A stretch of DNA of 64,000 nucleotides from CAMDMI01 sp044379485 (lineage in GTDB: Bacteria; Bacteroidota; Bacteroidia; Cytophagales; Flexibacteraceae), in the NCBI GenBank assembly GCA_044379485.1, contig JBIPOE010000015.1, positions 1 through 64,000 on the forward strand, given 5' to 3'. The notes below the pieces were generated by a model. It did no database searches and had not been told where the DNA came from. It saw only the letters and a list, made by a program, of their open reading frames with translations. Below are positions 37,235-47,474 of the stretch, piece by piece. The position numbers were made by a program, and so were the translations under genes. Numbering within the stretch: the first letter of the stretch is position 1; each line of letters opens with the position of its first letter.

Positions 37235-38203
37235 ATGGTTGTTGGTTCAAGGGTAAGAATGCTTCATGGATTTGGAGAAGGAGTTGTTACTAAAATCGAA
37301 GGACAAAAAGTAACTGTTCTTCTTAATGAAGGTTTAGAAATTCCGATTCAAGCCCAGGATTTGGTTGAAATAGCGGCCAAACACGAAAAAGAACAAATAG
37401 CCAAAGCAGATTTAAAAGATGTTCAAATAATAAAGTCTGTTCCCAACCGGATATTTTTTGTAAAGGATGGTGTTTTTCTGGCAGGTTTTCAAAAGACAAA
37501 TTCAATGGTGGAATTTTCCATAGTTAACCATACCGATTTTAATCTTTCAGTTGTTGTTTTTAAGTTAGGAAAGCCTGTAAATCAATATTTTACTCATTTA
37601 TTGATTGAGCCAAAATCAATTGAAGAATTGCCTGACGCTCTATCAGTTACTGATGTTAATCACTTAGTGGGTTTATATTTTCAGATTCTTAAGTTTCATA
37701 CAATGCAAGGAGATCCAAATCCATGTAAAGAATTTAAGGTTTCATTTCAGCAAACCGATTGGAAGAAAACGGTAACAAAAGTGCCCATTCTGGAGCAGGA
37801 TGGTTATTTATTTCAAATGGATGGTGAGATGGTAAAAATCAATCCTGAGGCAATAAAGGAAAGTATGTTAAACAAAAAGCCGGAACCAAGTTCAGTTAAA
37901 ACCAGGGAGGAAACCAGAAAACTGGAATGGCGGGAAATTGACCTTCATATAGAAAACCTGACCAGTGATTCTGGAAACTTAAACGCAGGCCAAATGCTTG
38001 AAATACAGATCATGGCTTTTGATAAGGCCTTCGATAAAGCTTTAGTAGATGGAATCGGTTCTCTTATAGTAATTCATGGTGTTGGGAGTGGGGTTTTAAA
38101 ACAGGAAATTCATAAGCGCCTGAGCCAAAATAAAATGATCAAGTTTTTTAAAGAGGGCAGAAAGGAAAAGTTTGGATATGGAGCAACTGAAATACAGTTT
38201 TAA
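37235..38203 (+). CDS. DUF2027 and Smr-domain protein
   Basis: 322 residues. An N-terminal SH3-like beta domain (VGSRVRMLHGFGEGVV) opens the DUF2027 part; the centre (about 65-190) is a beta-rich domain typical of Bacteroidota. The C-terminal 90 residues form an Smr domain, a small nuclease or nucleic-acid-binding module, with EIDLHIENL and IVIHGVGSGVLKQEIHKRL. A nucleic-acid role is likely by family; the exact job is unknown. It is divergent from gmd. Confidence 0.88.
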   Translation: MVVGSRVRMLHGFGEGVVTKIEGQKVTVLLNEGLEIPIQAQDLVEIAAKHEKEQIAKADLKDVQIIKSVPNRIFFVKDGVFLAGFQKTNSMVEFSIVNHTDFNLSVVVFKLGKPVNQYFTHLLIEPKSIEELPDALSVTDVNHLVGLYFQILKFHTMQGDPNPCKEFKVSFQQTDWKKTVTKVPILEQDGYLFQMDGEMVKINPEAIKESMLNKKPEPSSVKTREETRKLEWREIDLHIENLTSDSGNLNAGQMLEIQIMAFDKAFDKALVDGIGSLIVIHGVGSGVLKQEIHKRLSQNKMIKFFKEGRKEKFGYGATEIQF

Positions 38204-38228
38204 GTATTGGAATTCAGATACTTAAAGT

Positions 38229-39575
38229 CTACTTGGCACCCTTGGGATCCGCAATTGCAGAAATAAACAAATCTTCTTCTCCTGCGGAAACGAAATTTTG
38301 TTTTCCGAAACTGGTTTTGTTTGAAAATGATCCACAAATCCAAATGTTTCCTTTTCCATCCAGGCGTTTTCCGGCACAATTAAATAAGGAGTTGAAATCT
38401 TGCTTTCGTAGTTCATCCAGATTACCTCTTAAATCCCAACGGCTTAAAAATAACTGATTGTCATATTCTCCGAGAATTGATTTTCTGCCATGCTCAAGAA
38501 ATTTGTTAAAAGTTCCACTTACCAGAATTGACTTTTGATCTGGTGTTAGTTGAATTGATAATGGTTCATCCACTTCGGATCCACCTATTTCTGAAACCCA
38601 ATTGATGTCTCCCTTTGGTTTAATGGCCATCAAAAAAATATCAGATTGACCTTTCGAAACTTTTACGTTTGTTCCAAAGAAGTTCTCACCACTAAATTTC
38701 CCTGTTAAATATACAGTACCATCTAAATCTGTTGCTGCATCCATAATTTGGGTTTGTGCATCAAAACCTGAAAATCCTTTGGCCCATAAAATATTTCCAG
38801 TGGCCTCTAATCTTACCGCGAATGCAGATTTGGAACTATTGCCAACAATTTCCTGATCCTCCACATACATAACCTGGTCAAAAACGCCTCCGGCTACTAC
38901 TCTGCCCCAAGGATCAGTACTTAAAATATTTACTTCATCAAATCCCGAACCTCCAAAAACTTTGGTCCAGGATACTTCGCCCTGCCATGAAAGCTTGGTT
39001 ATAAAACCATCCGTCTGGCCCATTTTTCTTTTAACAGTTTCGCTATACTGTCCTGAAAACAAACCACCTACATAAACTCCACCCTGGTCGGTAACAGAAA
39101 TAGATTGTACCAATGCAGTTCCAGCTGTATTAAGTTGCGAAACCCAAACAACCTGGCCTTTAGAATTTAGCTTTGCAACAAATAAGTCGGTTCCTTTTGC
39201 CTCCAAAGTGAAATCACCAAATTGGGCTGAGTTTGTAAAAATTCCAGTAACATACAAATTCCCCTCAGGATCTCCTGTGATTGAATTTGCAAAATCATCA
39301 AGAACACCTCCAAATGTTTTTACCCAAATCGGGATTCCCTCCGGAGAGTATTTAGTAACATAAACATCGCCTCCGCCTCTGCTGGTTACTTCTGTTTTGT
39401 GAAATTTTGCTTTGCCACTTATGCTTCCGGTAACAAAAATATTTCTGTAATTATCAGTCCAAAGGGAATTTGCCAGATCGGTTGTGGCTCCACCAGCTCG
39501 TTTTACCCAATTGGACTGGGCTTTTATAAGCTGGCTTTCGATTAAGAACAGGGAGAAAAATAACAATACTTTCAT
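38229..39575 (-). CDS. Secreted SBBP-type beta-propeller protein
   Basis: 448 residues from the ATG at 39575, which begins a signal peptide (LLFFSLFLIESQL, cut after IKAQ). The body consists of repeated blades of about 50 residues with the pattern GNLYVTG-x-F-x-xxAxFG and DLFVAKL-xxxGxxxW, the SBBP repeat type. No sorting domain is seen at the end, which stops after SAIADPKGAK, so it may be periplasmic or exported otherwise. Function unknown. It is convergent with the Smr gene, with a TAAGTAT/ATACTTA inverted repeat between them. Confidence 0.75.
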   Translation of the reverse strand: MKVLLFFSLFLIESQLIKAQSNWVKRAGGATTDLANSLWTDNYRNIFVTGSISGKAKFHKTEVTSRGGGDVYVTKYSPEGIPIWVKTFGGVLDDFANSITGDPEGNLYVTGIFTNSAQFGDFTLEAKGTDLFVAKLNSKGQVVWVSQLNTAGTALVQSISVTDQGGVYVGGLFSGQYSETVKRKMGQTDGFITKLSWQGEVSWTKVFGGSGFDEVNILSTDPWGRVVAGGVFDQVMYVEDQEIVGNSSKSAFAVRLEATGNILWAKGFSGFDAQTQIMDAATDLDGTVYLTGKFSGENFFGTNVKVSKGQSDIFLMAIKPKGDINWVSEIGGSEVDEPLSIQLTPDQKSILVSGTFNKFLEHGRKSILGEYDNQLFLSRWDLRGNLDELRKQDFNSLFNCAGKRLDGKGNIWICGSFSNKTSFGKQNFVSAGEEDLFISAIADPKGAK

Positions 39576-39691
39576 TTTTATTTTCTGAATCAGGTTTTCA
39601 GGTTTCAAATGAAAGCTAATTATGATTTTGTTTTTTTACAGATTGTTATAAATAATCAGGAGGAAAGATTTGATTCAAAATCATGCATTAA

Positions 39692-41179
39692 TTAAGAGAG
39701 GGCATGTAGCTGTTTCTTTAATTCATCTACTGATTTTTTGAAAGAGTCATCTTTAATTATTTGATTGTTAACGCATTGTACTGCATGTATAACCGTGCTA
39801 TGATCTCTTCCTCCAAAATATTGTCCAATTTGTTTCAAGGAATAATCCGTGTATTCTTTGGCGAAATACATAGCAACCTGGCGGGCAGTTGCTACTTCTT
39901 TTTTCCTGGTTTTATCTTTTAGTTCATCAACTGTTACCGAAAAATATAGGCTAACCGATTTTTGAATTTTTTCAATATCAATCTCCTTTTCAATATTCTG
40001 GACAATGTTTTCCAGGATTTTTCTTGCCAAAGAAAGGTCGAATTGCTGGCGATTCAATGAACTTTGAGCGATTAATGAAATCAAAGCCCCTTCCAATTCT
40101 CTGATGTTTGTATCGATATTCTGAGCAAGATATTCAATTACATCCAATGGCATATTTACGCCATCGTTTTGCATTTTCTTGTGAATAATTGCCATTCTGG
40201 TCTCAAAATCAGGTTGTTGCAAATCTGCCGTTAAACCCCACTTTAAACGGGAAATCAACCTTTCATGCATTCCTTTCAGGTCTTTTGGTGAGCAATCAGA
40301 ACTTAGAATGATTTGCTTCCCAGCCATTTGTAAATGGTTAAAAATGTGAAAAAATATCTCCTGTGTTTTTTCTTTTCCTGCCAGAAACTGAACATCATCA
40401 ATGATAAGCACATCTATTTGCATATAGTGCTCCGTGAAATCATTGGCTGCGTTTTTGGTTAAAGATTCAATGAATTGATTGGTGAATTTTTCAGAGGAAA
40501 TATAAATTACCTTTCTGGCTGGGTCCAGTTCTCTGATTTTATTTCCAATTGCATGCATTAAATGTGTTTTACCCAGACCTACGCCTCCATATAACATTAA
40601 TGGATTAAAGGATGTAATTCCAGGTTTAAAAGCCACCGCCATACCTGCGGATCTGGCAAGTCGGTTGCAATCGCCTTCTACAAAGTTGTCAAAACTGTAA
40701 GAAGGAATTAAATTGGATTCGTCAAAAATTCTATCCTTTTCAAGTCTTAGATGAAAAGCTGATTTGGGTTGTAAAACAGTTGTTGAGTCAGTTACTTTAA
40801 CACCAGGGCTTCCGCTACCATAAGTTTTGGATGAAAAACTTTGAAAGGCACCATTGTCATTTCTAGAGTTTCCGTTGTTGTTGCCAGTTGGTAAAGTAAC
40901 GTGTAGTGGCCTATTGTTTCTGTCACCCTGGTCCACCACAATTGAGTAATCCAGCTTGGCACCTTTTCCAATTACCGTTTGTAACGCGAATTGTAATTCA
41001 TGAACAAAATGCTCTTCGAGCCACTCATAAAAATATTGGCTGGGAACCTCAATTGTAAGGTTAGCCCCATGTAAAGAAAGTGGACTAATTGGCAAAAACC
41101 ATGTATTGAAAGAGCGATCATCAACTTGTTCTTTGATGATTTCCAGACACTTACTCCAGGCGCTCTTGTGGTTATGCAT
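39692..41179 (-). CDS. dnaA: Chromosomal replication initiator protein DnaA
   Basis: Binds DnaA boxes and opens the origin. The 495-residue protein has the N-terminal domain (1-85), a variable low-complexity linker (asparagine- and serine-rich, about 95-130), the AAA+ domain with GGVGLGKTHLMHA and LIIDDVQF, and the C-terminal box-binding helix with YFGGRDHSTVIHAV. Neighbours dnaN and recF are absent; instead thrA follows divergently. No cluster of DnaA boxes was seen in the upstream 880 bases, so the origin is not shown to be here. Confidence 0.97.
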   Translation of the reverse strand: MHNHKSAWSKCLEIIKEQVDDRSFNTWFLPISPLSLHGANLTIEVPSQYFYEWLEEHFVHELQFALQTVIGKGAKLDYSIVVDQGDRNNRPLHVTLPTGNNNGNSRNDNGAFQSFSSKTYGSGSPGVKVTDSTTVLQPKSAFHLRLEKDRIFDESNLIPSYSFDNFVEGDCNRLARSAGMAVAFKPGITSFNPLMLYGGVGLGKTHLMHAIGNKIRELDPARKVIYISSEKFTNQFIESLTKNAANDFTEHYMQIDVLIIDDVQFLAGKEKTQEIFFHIFNHLQMAGKQIILSSDCSPKDLKGMHERLISRLKWGLTADLQQPDFETRMAIIHKKMQNDGVNMPLDVIEYLAQNIDTNIRELEGALISLIAQSSLNRQQFDLSLARKILENIVQNIEKEIDIEKIQKSVSLYFSVTVDELKDKTRKKEVATARQVAMYFAKEYTDYSLKQIGQYFGGRDHSTVIHAVQCVNNQIIKDDSFKKSVDELKKQLHALS

Positions 41180-41808
41180 TTTGACGTTTGGCTAAAAAAA
41201 AGACTTCGTAATTTTTTGAAGGGGGACAAAAGTCTATTCTGAAATCCAATAAAAAAAGTTGAAATCGAAAATAGATTGATTATGGATATAAGGATTTTTG
41301 AAAAAAAATTTGGAGGCAATCTTGGAGTGGTCTTTATCAAATTGTTAAGATTTTAGCCCTTCCGCAACATTGCGTACTTATTTTTAAAAATGAAGAAAAT
41401 TGAGAAAAATTGAACAAGATTTTTAAAGTGAAAAGTTGGGAATTGAATTTACTTTTTTGGACTCCAAAACCAAAGTACTGAAATTGAATATTCCCTAAGT
41501 GGACTGTTTTTGTTGTGGATTTTAGATTGGAGAGGCTACCTTTTGACCTCTTATAAATAAATCGTATAAAATTGTGTAATATTTTAGTGCAGATTTGGTA
41601 ATTTTAAAAAGCAGTATTTTTATTCCTTTTCATTTTCTATGACATTGGAAATTAATTGTTTAGTGTGGAATTTTTAAGAAATGAACATGCAAATGGTCTT
41701 TTTTTTACAAACCTCGTGAAAAAAAATAATCAATATTTATGTAAGATTTTGTTGGAATATTCAATAATATACCTACATTTGAATTGTCTAATCAAAAGTT
41801 TGCAAAAT
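41180..41808. other. AT-rich region upstream of dnaA, no gene
   Basis: Contains poly-A/T tracts and one imperfect DnaA-box-like site (TGTGGATTT at 41514, 7 of 9). A 75-codon TTG frame near 41656 has no coding character. The right end leads into a candidate small RNA. Confidence 0.45.
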
Positions 41809-41905
41809 AAAAGCAGCAGTAATTATTTAATTTTACTGCTTACCGATACTGTAATTCTAGTACCCTGTTTAAGAGCCTGGTGAATTTATTTGCCAGGCTT
41901 TTTGT
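41809..41905 (+). ncRNA. Candidate small RNA with intrinsic terminator
   Basis: A promoter-like AAAGTTTGC (41795-41803; one mismatch to TAnnTTTGC) precedes a hairpin AGCAGTAA/TTACTGCT (41815-41822 with 41833-41840), a central unpaired stretch, and a terminator AGCCTGG/CCAGGCT (41874-41880 with 41893-41899) with T runs. No open reading frame of note lies between. The predicted RNA is about 97 nt. The terminator is 150 bases upstream of thrA, so an attenuator-like leader is an alternative, but no leader peptide was recognised. Confidence 0.45.
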
Positions 41906-42057
41906 TTTTTGAAATCAAATTTTCGTCCTGAAAATTTAGAGAAATATTAACAAACTGTTCATTTTAAATTGATTACCTAAAACTATATTAAACCGATATA
42001 CTTTTCTGAAAATTTAAAACCTTTTTCCTGACCTTTGCGGCTATTTTATAAAGTTAG

Positions 42058-44505
42058 ATGAAGATATTAAAGTTTGGAGGCACTTCAGTAGGCAGTCCTG
42101 AAGCACTTGAAAAGATTGTTTTTATTCTAAAGCATAAATTCAAATCCGGTGAAGTTTCAGCGGTTGTGGTTTCGGCTTTTTCAGGTGTTACCAATAAACT
42201 TATTGAAATGGCCCAGCTGGCTGAGGTGGGAAATGAAGCCTATCAAATTCTTCATAAAGACCTGGAAAAAAGACATGTAGATACCATTACGGCTCTTTTT
42301 CCTGCCGCAACACGAAGCAGTATTATTGCGCAGGTTTTACGATTAACCAATGAATTAGACGATATTTTAAACGGTATTTCTCTCATCAAGGAATGTACGC
42401 CAAGGACATTGGATTTGGTAATGAGTTTCGGAGAAAGGCTTTCTGCAATTACTGTTAAAAACTTGTTTGAGTTGAATGGAATTGCCAGCCATTTTCTGGA
42501 TGCAAGAGATGTAATTAAAACGGATAGGCAATTTGGTGCTGCATCTCCAATAAATGAAATATCATTCAGGCTGATTCAAAAACATTTTGAACAAAAACAA
42601 GGTCTTGCAGTCGTTACGGGTTTTATAGCAAGTACAGAAAACAATGAAACTACAACCCTGGGAAGGGGAGGTTCAGATTTTACAGCTTCCATATTAGGAG
42701 CAGCACTTCAAGTTGACGAAATATTGATTTATACCGATGTGAATGGTATGATGACTACTGATCCCAGAGTTGTTCCAGATGCATTTACGATTGCTCAAAT
42801 CAGTTATCAGGAAGCCATGGAGCTATCGCATTTCGGAGCAAAGGTTATTTATCCGCCTACTTTAAAACCAGCATTTGATAAAAAAATTCCATTAAGAATT
42901 GTAAACACTTTTGAACCAGACAATGCAGGAACACTAATTACAGAAGTTTCTAAAAGCCACGATTTTTCAATTACGGGGCTTTCATCCATAAAGGATGTGG
43001 TTTTGATAAATGTGCAAGGGTCTGGTTTGCAGGGTGTTGCTGGATTTGCCAGCAGGCTTTTTTCTGCTTTGGGAAAGGAACGGGTTAATATAGTTCTTAT
43101 TACACAGGCAAGTTCTGAGCATTCAATTTCTTTGGCGGTTAGTTCTTTGGAGGCAGAAAGGGCGGAAAGAGCAATACAAAATGAGTTTCAAAATGAACTA
43201 AAAGCAGGGCATATAGATCCGATTGATATCCAAAAAGAAGTATCCATTTTGGCAATTATTGGAGAAAATATGAAAAATTCTCCGGGTGTTTCTGGTAAAC
43301 TTTTCGGGGCACTTGGTAGAAATGGTATCAACGTAACTGCCACTGCACAAGGTAGTTCAGAGCTTAATATTTCAATTGTTATTGCCAGAAAGGACTTGGA
43401 AAAGGCATTAAATGCGCTTCACCAAACCTTCTTTTCCACATTTAAAAAAGTATTGAATCTCTTTTTAGTTGGACCTGGTTTGATCGGTAAAACATTTCTC
43501 CGCCAAATGGATCAACAAAAACAATACCTGGAAGAAAAACTCAATCTGGCCATTCGGATTCATGGTTTGGCCAACAGTAAAAAAATGCTCATTTCCGGAC
43601 AAAATATTTCGGCTTCAGATTGGGAAAATGAATTGAATAAGAAAGGCGAAAAGGCTGATCTTTATAAGTTTAAGGATTCAATATTAAAGTTGAATTTACC
43701 AAATTCTGTTATTGCCGATTGTACCGCATTACCTGTATTTACTGGGTTTTACCAGGAGTTATTGGAAAAATCAATCGCCATTGTTACGCCCAATAAAATT
43801 GCCAATTCGGGTTCATATGCCCAATATAAAGCTTTGCAGGACAGTGCGTTAAAAGGAAATACACGTTTTCTATATGAAACTAATGTCGGGGCAGGTTTGC
43901 CAGTTATTCAAACCTTAAAAAATCTTGCGCACAGCGGCGATGAAGTTTGGAAGATAGAGGCGATGCTTTCAGGGACGCTTTCATTTATTTTCAATCAATT
44001 TAAACCTGGAGTTAAATTTAAAGATGTGGTTTGGGCCGCAAAGGAAGCTGGTTATACCGAGCCAGATCCTAGAGATGACTTAAGTGGAAAAGATATATCA
44101 AGGAAGATTTTAATATTGGCCAGAGAGTCGGGATTAAAGCTTGAGCCAGAGGATGTTGTTCCAGAAAATATTTTGCCAAAATCATGTATTGAAGCAAAAA
44201 CTGTGGAGGATTTTTTTGAAACCCTTGACCTTGAAAATGCCTACTTTGAAAACATAGTTGAAAATGCGGCTAAAGAGGGAAAAAAGGTGAAATTCATTTG
44301 CAAACTTGAAAATGGAAAAGTGAGCATCAAGCTGGAATCCATTGGCCCAGAGCATCCTTTTAGCAATTCCAATGGTGCAGACAATATCATTGCTTTTTAT
44401 ACCACCAGATATTCAACTAGGCCGATGCTAATCCAAGGACCAGGGGCAGGGGCAGAAGTTACGGCAGCGGGAGTATTTGGAGACGTAATTTTGTTGGCTG
44501 GATAA
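42058..44505 (+). CDS. thrA: Bifunctional aspartokinase / homoserine dehydrogenase
   Basis: Catalyses the first and third steps of threonine/methionine synthesis. The 815-residue fusion has the aspartokinase start KFGGTSVGS (residues 5-13), GRGGSDFTA near 203, two ACT regulatory domains (about 310-460; the second begins ILAIIGENMKNSPGVSGK), and the homoserine dehydrogenase part (about 465-815) with FLVGPGLIGKTFLRQM, the TPNKIAN motif and NVGAGLPVIQTLK. ACT domains suggest threonine feedback. A TGACCTTTGC -7-like element lies about 25 bases upstream of the ATG. Confidence 0.96.
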   Translation: MKILKFGGTSVGSPEALEKIVFILKHKFKSGEVSAVVVSAFSGVTNKLIEMAQLAEVGNEAYQILHKDLEKRHVDTITALFPAATRSSIIAQVLRLTNELDDILNGISLIKECTPRTLDLVMSFGERLSAITVKNLFELNGIASHFLDARDVIKTDRQFGAASPINEISFRLIQKHFEQKQGLAVVTGFIASTENNETTTLGRGGSDFTASILGAALQVDEILIYTDVNGMMTTDPRVVPDAFTIAQISYQEAMELSHFGAKVIYPPTLKPAFDKKIPLRIVNTFEPDNAGTLITEVSKSHDFSITGLSSIKDVVLINVQGSGLQGVAGFASRLFSALGKERVNIVLITQASSEHSISLAVSSLEAERAERAIQNEFQNELKAGHIDPIDIQKEVSILAIIGENMKNSPGVSGKLFGALGRNGINVTATAQGSSELNISIVIARKDLEKALNALHQTFFSTFKKVLNLFLVGPGLIGKTFLRQMDQQKQYLEEKLNLAIRIHGLANSKKMLISGQNISASDWENELNKKGEKADLYKFKDSILKLNLPNSVIADCTALPVFTGFYQELLEKSIAIVTPNKIANSGSYAQYKALQDSALKGNTRFLYETNVGAGLPVIQTLKNLAHSGDEVWKIEAMLSGTLSFIFNQFKPGVKFKDVVWAAKEAGYTEPDPRDDLSGKDISRKILILARESGLKLEPEDVVPENILPKSCIEAKTVEDFFETLDLENAYFENIVENAAKEGKKVKFICKLENGKVSIKLESIGPEHPFSNSNGADNIIAFYTTRYSTRPMLIQGPGAGAEVTAAGVFGDVILLAG

Positions 44506-44508
44506 ATT

Positions 44509-45723
44509 CTAAATAGACCGCACAGCTTCAGCTGGTTGTACTTTATTTACAATCCGGATTGGGATTAAAATAACCAACCAGGTAATAAACAAAACACCAA
44601 GATTGATTCCGATAATGCCTTGCCAATTCCAGGAAATCGGGACTGAGGACAAATAATAATTTTCAGGATTTAGTGGAATGAGATTGAATTTTTGTTGAAG
44701 TACACATAGGAAAAAGGCAATTCCATTTCCCCAAAGCATGCCATAAAACATGATTTTAAGGCCATTTCGAATAAATATCTTTCTGATCAATTTATTATTT
44801 CCTCCAAGAGCTTTCAAAACGCCTATCATTTGCCGCCTTTCCAAAACCATTATAAGTAAGGTTGCAGCCATATTAAAGCCAGCTACCAAGGAGATTAGGA
44901 TAAACATAACAAGAACATTTCTTCCTATAACATCCAGCCAATCAAATAGTTGAATATAGGTTTGAGTTATGGGTTCAATGCCAATATTATAAGGTAGATT
45001 GTTGGCAATGTTATTTATAGCAAAGTCAAATTGATTAAAATCTTTAACAAAAACCTCAAAACCTCCAATTTGATTGGTATTCCATTCATTCAATTCCTGA
45101 ATCAGATTTTGGGAAACATAGGCTACATTGTTGTCAATATCTTCCAGTCCGGTTTGGTAAATTCCAGTGATTTTAACCTTTCTATATCGGGGAGGATTTT
45201 GCATAAAAAACAAAACTACCTGCATGTTCCTTTTTAATTGAAGGCTACTGGCAGTTTTCTGACTTATCCAAATTTCATCCTGTTTAGGTGGATTTTTACA
45301 AATGAAAGCCAAATTTGGAGAAAAGGCTTTGAGGTTAAAATCATTTCCTACTCCCTTTAAAATGATTCCAGACACCTCAGATTCTGTACTAATTAAGGCT
45401 GGTTTGAAAGCAAAGGACTGGACGTGGAAAACATCAGGTAACTTTCTTAAATTCTCAATAAAAGTAGCATTTTTTTCCAATGGCTTTTCTTCGTACAGTG
45501 TGCCTTGTGTAAACTGCCTCAAACTGATTTGACCGGAAACAGAGAAGATTCTATTCTGAATTTCCTGACGAAACCCGCTGTAAATGAGCAGGGAAATGAT
45601 TAAAATAGATACGCCAAGTGCAATTGAAATCTTTGAAATTTTAATTACAGTAGAGGAAAATGTGTTTCCAGATTGATACTCTAATCTGTTGGAAATAAAG
45701 GATGCAAGTGAAGTTTTAGCCAT
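44509..45723 (-). CDS. FtsX-like ABC transporter permease (LolC/E or MacB type)
   Basis: 404-residue inner-membrane protein: a transmembrane helix near 30-48 (ISIALGVSILIISLLIYSG), a periplasmic domain to about 260, and three C-terminal helices forming the FtsX domain (MFILISLVAGFNMAATLLIMV, the ERRQMIGVLKALGG coupling loop). This architecture is that of LolC/LolE lipoprotein-release and MacB permeases. The ATPase partner is not adjacent. It ends 3 bases from the convergent thrA stop. Confidence 0.82.
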   Translation of the reverse strand: MAKTSLASFISNRLEYQSGNTFSSTVIKISKISIALGVSILIISLLIYSGFRQEIQNRIFSVSGQISLRQFTQGTLYEEKPLEKNATFIENLRKLPDVFHVQSFAFKPALISTESEVSGIILKGVGNDFNLKAFSPNLAFICKNPPKQDEIWISQKTASSLQLKRNMQVVLFFMQNPPRYRKVKITGIYQTGLEDIDNNVAYVSQNLIQELNEWNTNQIGGFEVFVKDFNQFDFAINNIANNLPYNIGIEPITQTYIQLFDWLDVIGRNVLVMFILISLVAGFNMAATLLIMVLERRQMIGVLKALGGNNKLIRKIFIRNGLKIMFYGMLWGNGIAFFLCVLQQKFNLIPLNPENYYLSSVPISWNWQGIIGINLGVLFITWLVILIPIRIVNKVQPAEAVRSI

Positions 45724-45855
45724 TAATTCCCTTCAAAATTTGCTCAAGGATTTGGCTGCCGTTTGAAAGAAAACCTGGAACCTGCCTGTTTTCAAAGTTT
45801 TGAAATTTGGAAGAAAAGGAAGATGGAAAAGGTCCTGAAAATACAAAACCTTCAA

Positions 45856-46623
45856 TTATTTGTTTTTGAAAACAGGCTTTCTTTTTTCAAGGAATGCAGT
45901 AACGCCTTCCTGCATATCTTCTGATTCAAATGCATTTTTGAAATTTTCTGATTCCAAATCAAAACCAGTTTGTGAATCAGACTTTAAAATGGCTTCTAAG
46001 GCCAGGCCTGAAGCCACAGCAGATTTGAAGGATAATTTCTTCGCAAAATTTTCTATAAAAGCCATTCCTTCAGTCTGATCTTCAACCAAAAAATCTGCAG
46101 CTCCCAAGGAAATAGCTGCTTCTGCATTTATATTTTCGGAAATGAGCGTATAATAAATGGATTTTCCTTTTCCGATTAATTTGGGAAGTCTTTGGGTTCC
46201 GCCATACCCTGGAATCAATCCTAAATTTGCTTCAGGAAGTCCCACAACGGCTTTTTTAGTAACTATGCGCATCTGACAGGCCAGGGCAAGTTCAAAGCCA
46301 CCACCCAAAGCATAGCCATGAATCATGGCCAAAGTCGGAATATGAAAGGATTCAAGTTTGTCAAATATCTTTTGTCCTTTTTGACTTAAGTTTCTTGCAT
46401 CCTCTCCACTTAGACTAGTAAACTCAGTGATATCTGCCCCAGCGGCAAATGCCTTTTCTCCAGATCCTGTAATGGCAAGAAGGCGGCTTGTGTCTGGTAG
46501 CTTGTGAGAAAGGACCTCATTCAATTCATCAAAAACTTCTGTATTGAGTGCATTGAGTGCATTAGGTCTGTTAATGGTAATTAATGTATAAGTATCTGTA
46601 TGACTTACGATTAAGCTATTCAT
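45856..46623 (-). CDS. Enoyl-CoA hydratase/isomerase (crotonase family)
   Basis: 255 residues, normal for a single-domain crotonase. The oxyanion-hole motifs are clear (AFAAGADITEF near 60 and GYALGGGFELALACQMR near 101-117), with the catalytic glutamate pair in PEANLGLIPGYGGTQRL. Substrate unknown; short-chain acyl-CoA is likely. Its start overlaps the end of the upstream rhomboid gene by 8 bases, so it is translated from the same transcript. Confidence 0.9.
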   Translation of the reverse strand: MNSLIVSHTDTYTLITINRPNALNALNTEVFDELNEVLSHKLPDTSRLLAITGSGEKAFAAGADITEFTSLSGEDARNLSQKGQKIFDKLESFHIPTLAMIHGYALGGGFELALACQMRIVTKKAVVGLPEANLGLIPGYGGTQRLPKLIGKGKSIYYTLISENINAEAAISLGAADFLVEDQTEGMAFIENFAKKLSFKSAVASGLALEAILKSDSQTGFDLESENFKNAFESEDMQEGVTAFLEKRKPVFKNK

Positions 46624-47473
46624 TTTTTCCTGGCGTACTTAGGTGTTCTAATCTGTTTCTTTCTTCTTTGGACAATGAATTTATCCCTTTTTCTGAAATT
46701 TTATCTAAAAGTAAATCCAATTCATCCTGTTCCGAAATCAGGGTTCTGGATGTTTCCATTTTGACGATTTTTCCTCTTGGATGAGATTTAATTTTAGGTA
46801 TTTTTCGAAAGCGAAAACTTCCCTGCAAATATTTTAAATACAAAATACCACCTAAAGCACCGCCCAAATGTGCAATGTTTCCTCCAGGATTTCCATTTGG
46901 AATCTGAACGAAAGAAATCAGGACTGTAGCCATGGCAATATATTTTAATCGGACAGGACCAAAAAACAACAGGTTCATGGTGTAGTTTGGAACAAGAAAA
47001 GCAGCTCCACAAATGATTCCATAAACTGCTCCGGAAGCACCCAAAAGTGTAGAAACTGGAGGCGCCATTGAATTTACTCCAATTAAATTGAAAATGAGTA
47101 AAAACAATAATCCACCTGCAAGTGCCCCAAACAGATAAAAATAAAGAATTTTTCTTGGGCCTAGAAAATCTTGTAAAATTTGTCCAAACCAGTAAAGTCC
47201 TAGCATGTTAAAAACAAAATGCCCAAGATCCAGATGAATTAATGAATAGGAGAGAAGAGTCCATGGATGATAGACAAGGTCAAGTAAATTTGAAGACAGG
47301 CCCAGGTAATCGAGGAAAAAGGCATCCAGGCCAGGTGTGCCGGATGCCCAACCAAAAACTTTTATAGTTCCAGCTAAAAGAAAAAAAATGAGATTGATTA
47401 CAATTAATTGAATTACTCCATTGCGGTTGCTTTGGAAGGCAGATCTGATTTCGTTGCTTATTTCTTTTAACAT
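46616..47473 (-). CDS. Rhomboid-family intramembrane protease (downstream copy)
   Basis: 285-residue polytopic membrane protein. The catalytic serine is in LGASGAVYG (Ser147) and the catalytic histidine in AHLGGALGG near 207; the HLDLGHFVFNMLGLYWFG helix with the conserved His/Asn is at 80-97. A cytoplasmic, basic then acidic tail of about 65 residues follows the last helix. It is directly downstream of a second rhomboid gene (1-base gap) and overlaps the crotonase gene. Confidence 0.9.
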   Translation of the reverse strand: MLKEISNEIRSAFQSNRNGVIQLIVINLIFFLLAGTIKVFGWASGTPGLDAFFLDYLGLSSNLLDLVYHPWTLLSYSLIHLDLGHFVFNMLGLYWFGQILQDFLGPRKILYFYLFGALAGGLLFLLIFNLIGVNSMAPPVSTLLGASGAVYGIICGAAFLVPNYTMNLLFFGPVRLKYIAMATVLISFVQIPNGNPGGNIAHLGGALGGILYLKYLQGSFRFRKIPKIKSHPRGKIVKMETSRTLISEQDELDLLLDKISEKGINSLSKEERNRLEHLSTPGKNE

Positions 47474-47474
47474 C

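Noticed and set aside
41514..41522. Possible DnaA box near dnaA, suggesting an origin
   Set aside because: Only one imperfect site (7 of 9) was found in the 880-base region; no cluster and no dnaN next to dnaA.
41656..41883. 75-codon plus-strand frame upstream of thrA
   Set aside because: TTG start, AT-rich composition, no family resemblance, and it overlaps the hairpins of the candidate small RNA and its terminator.
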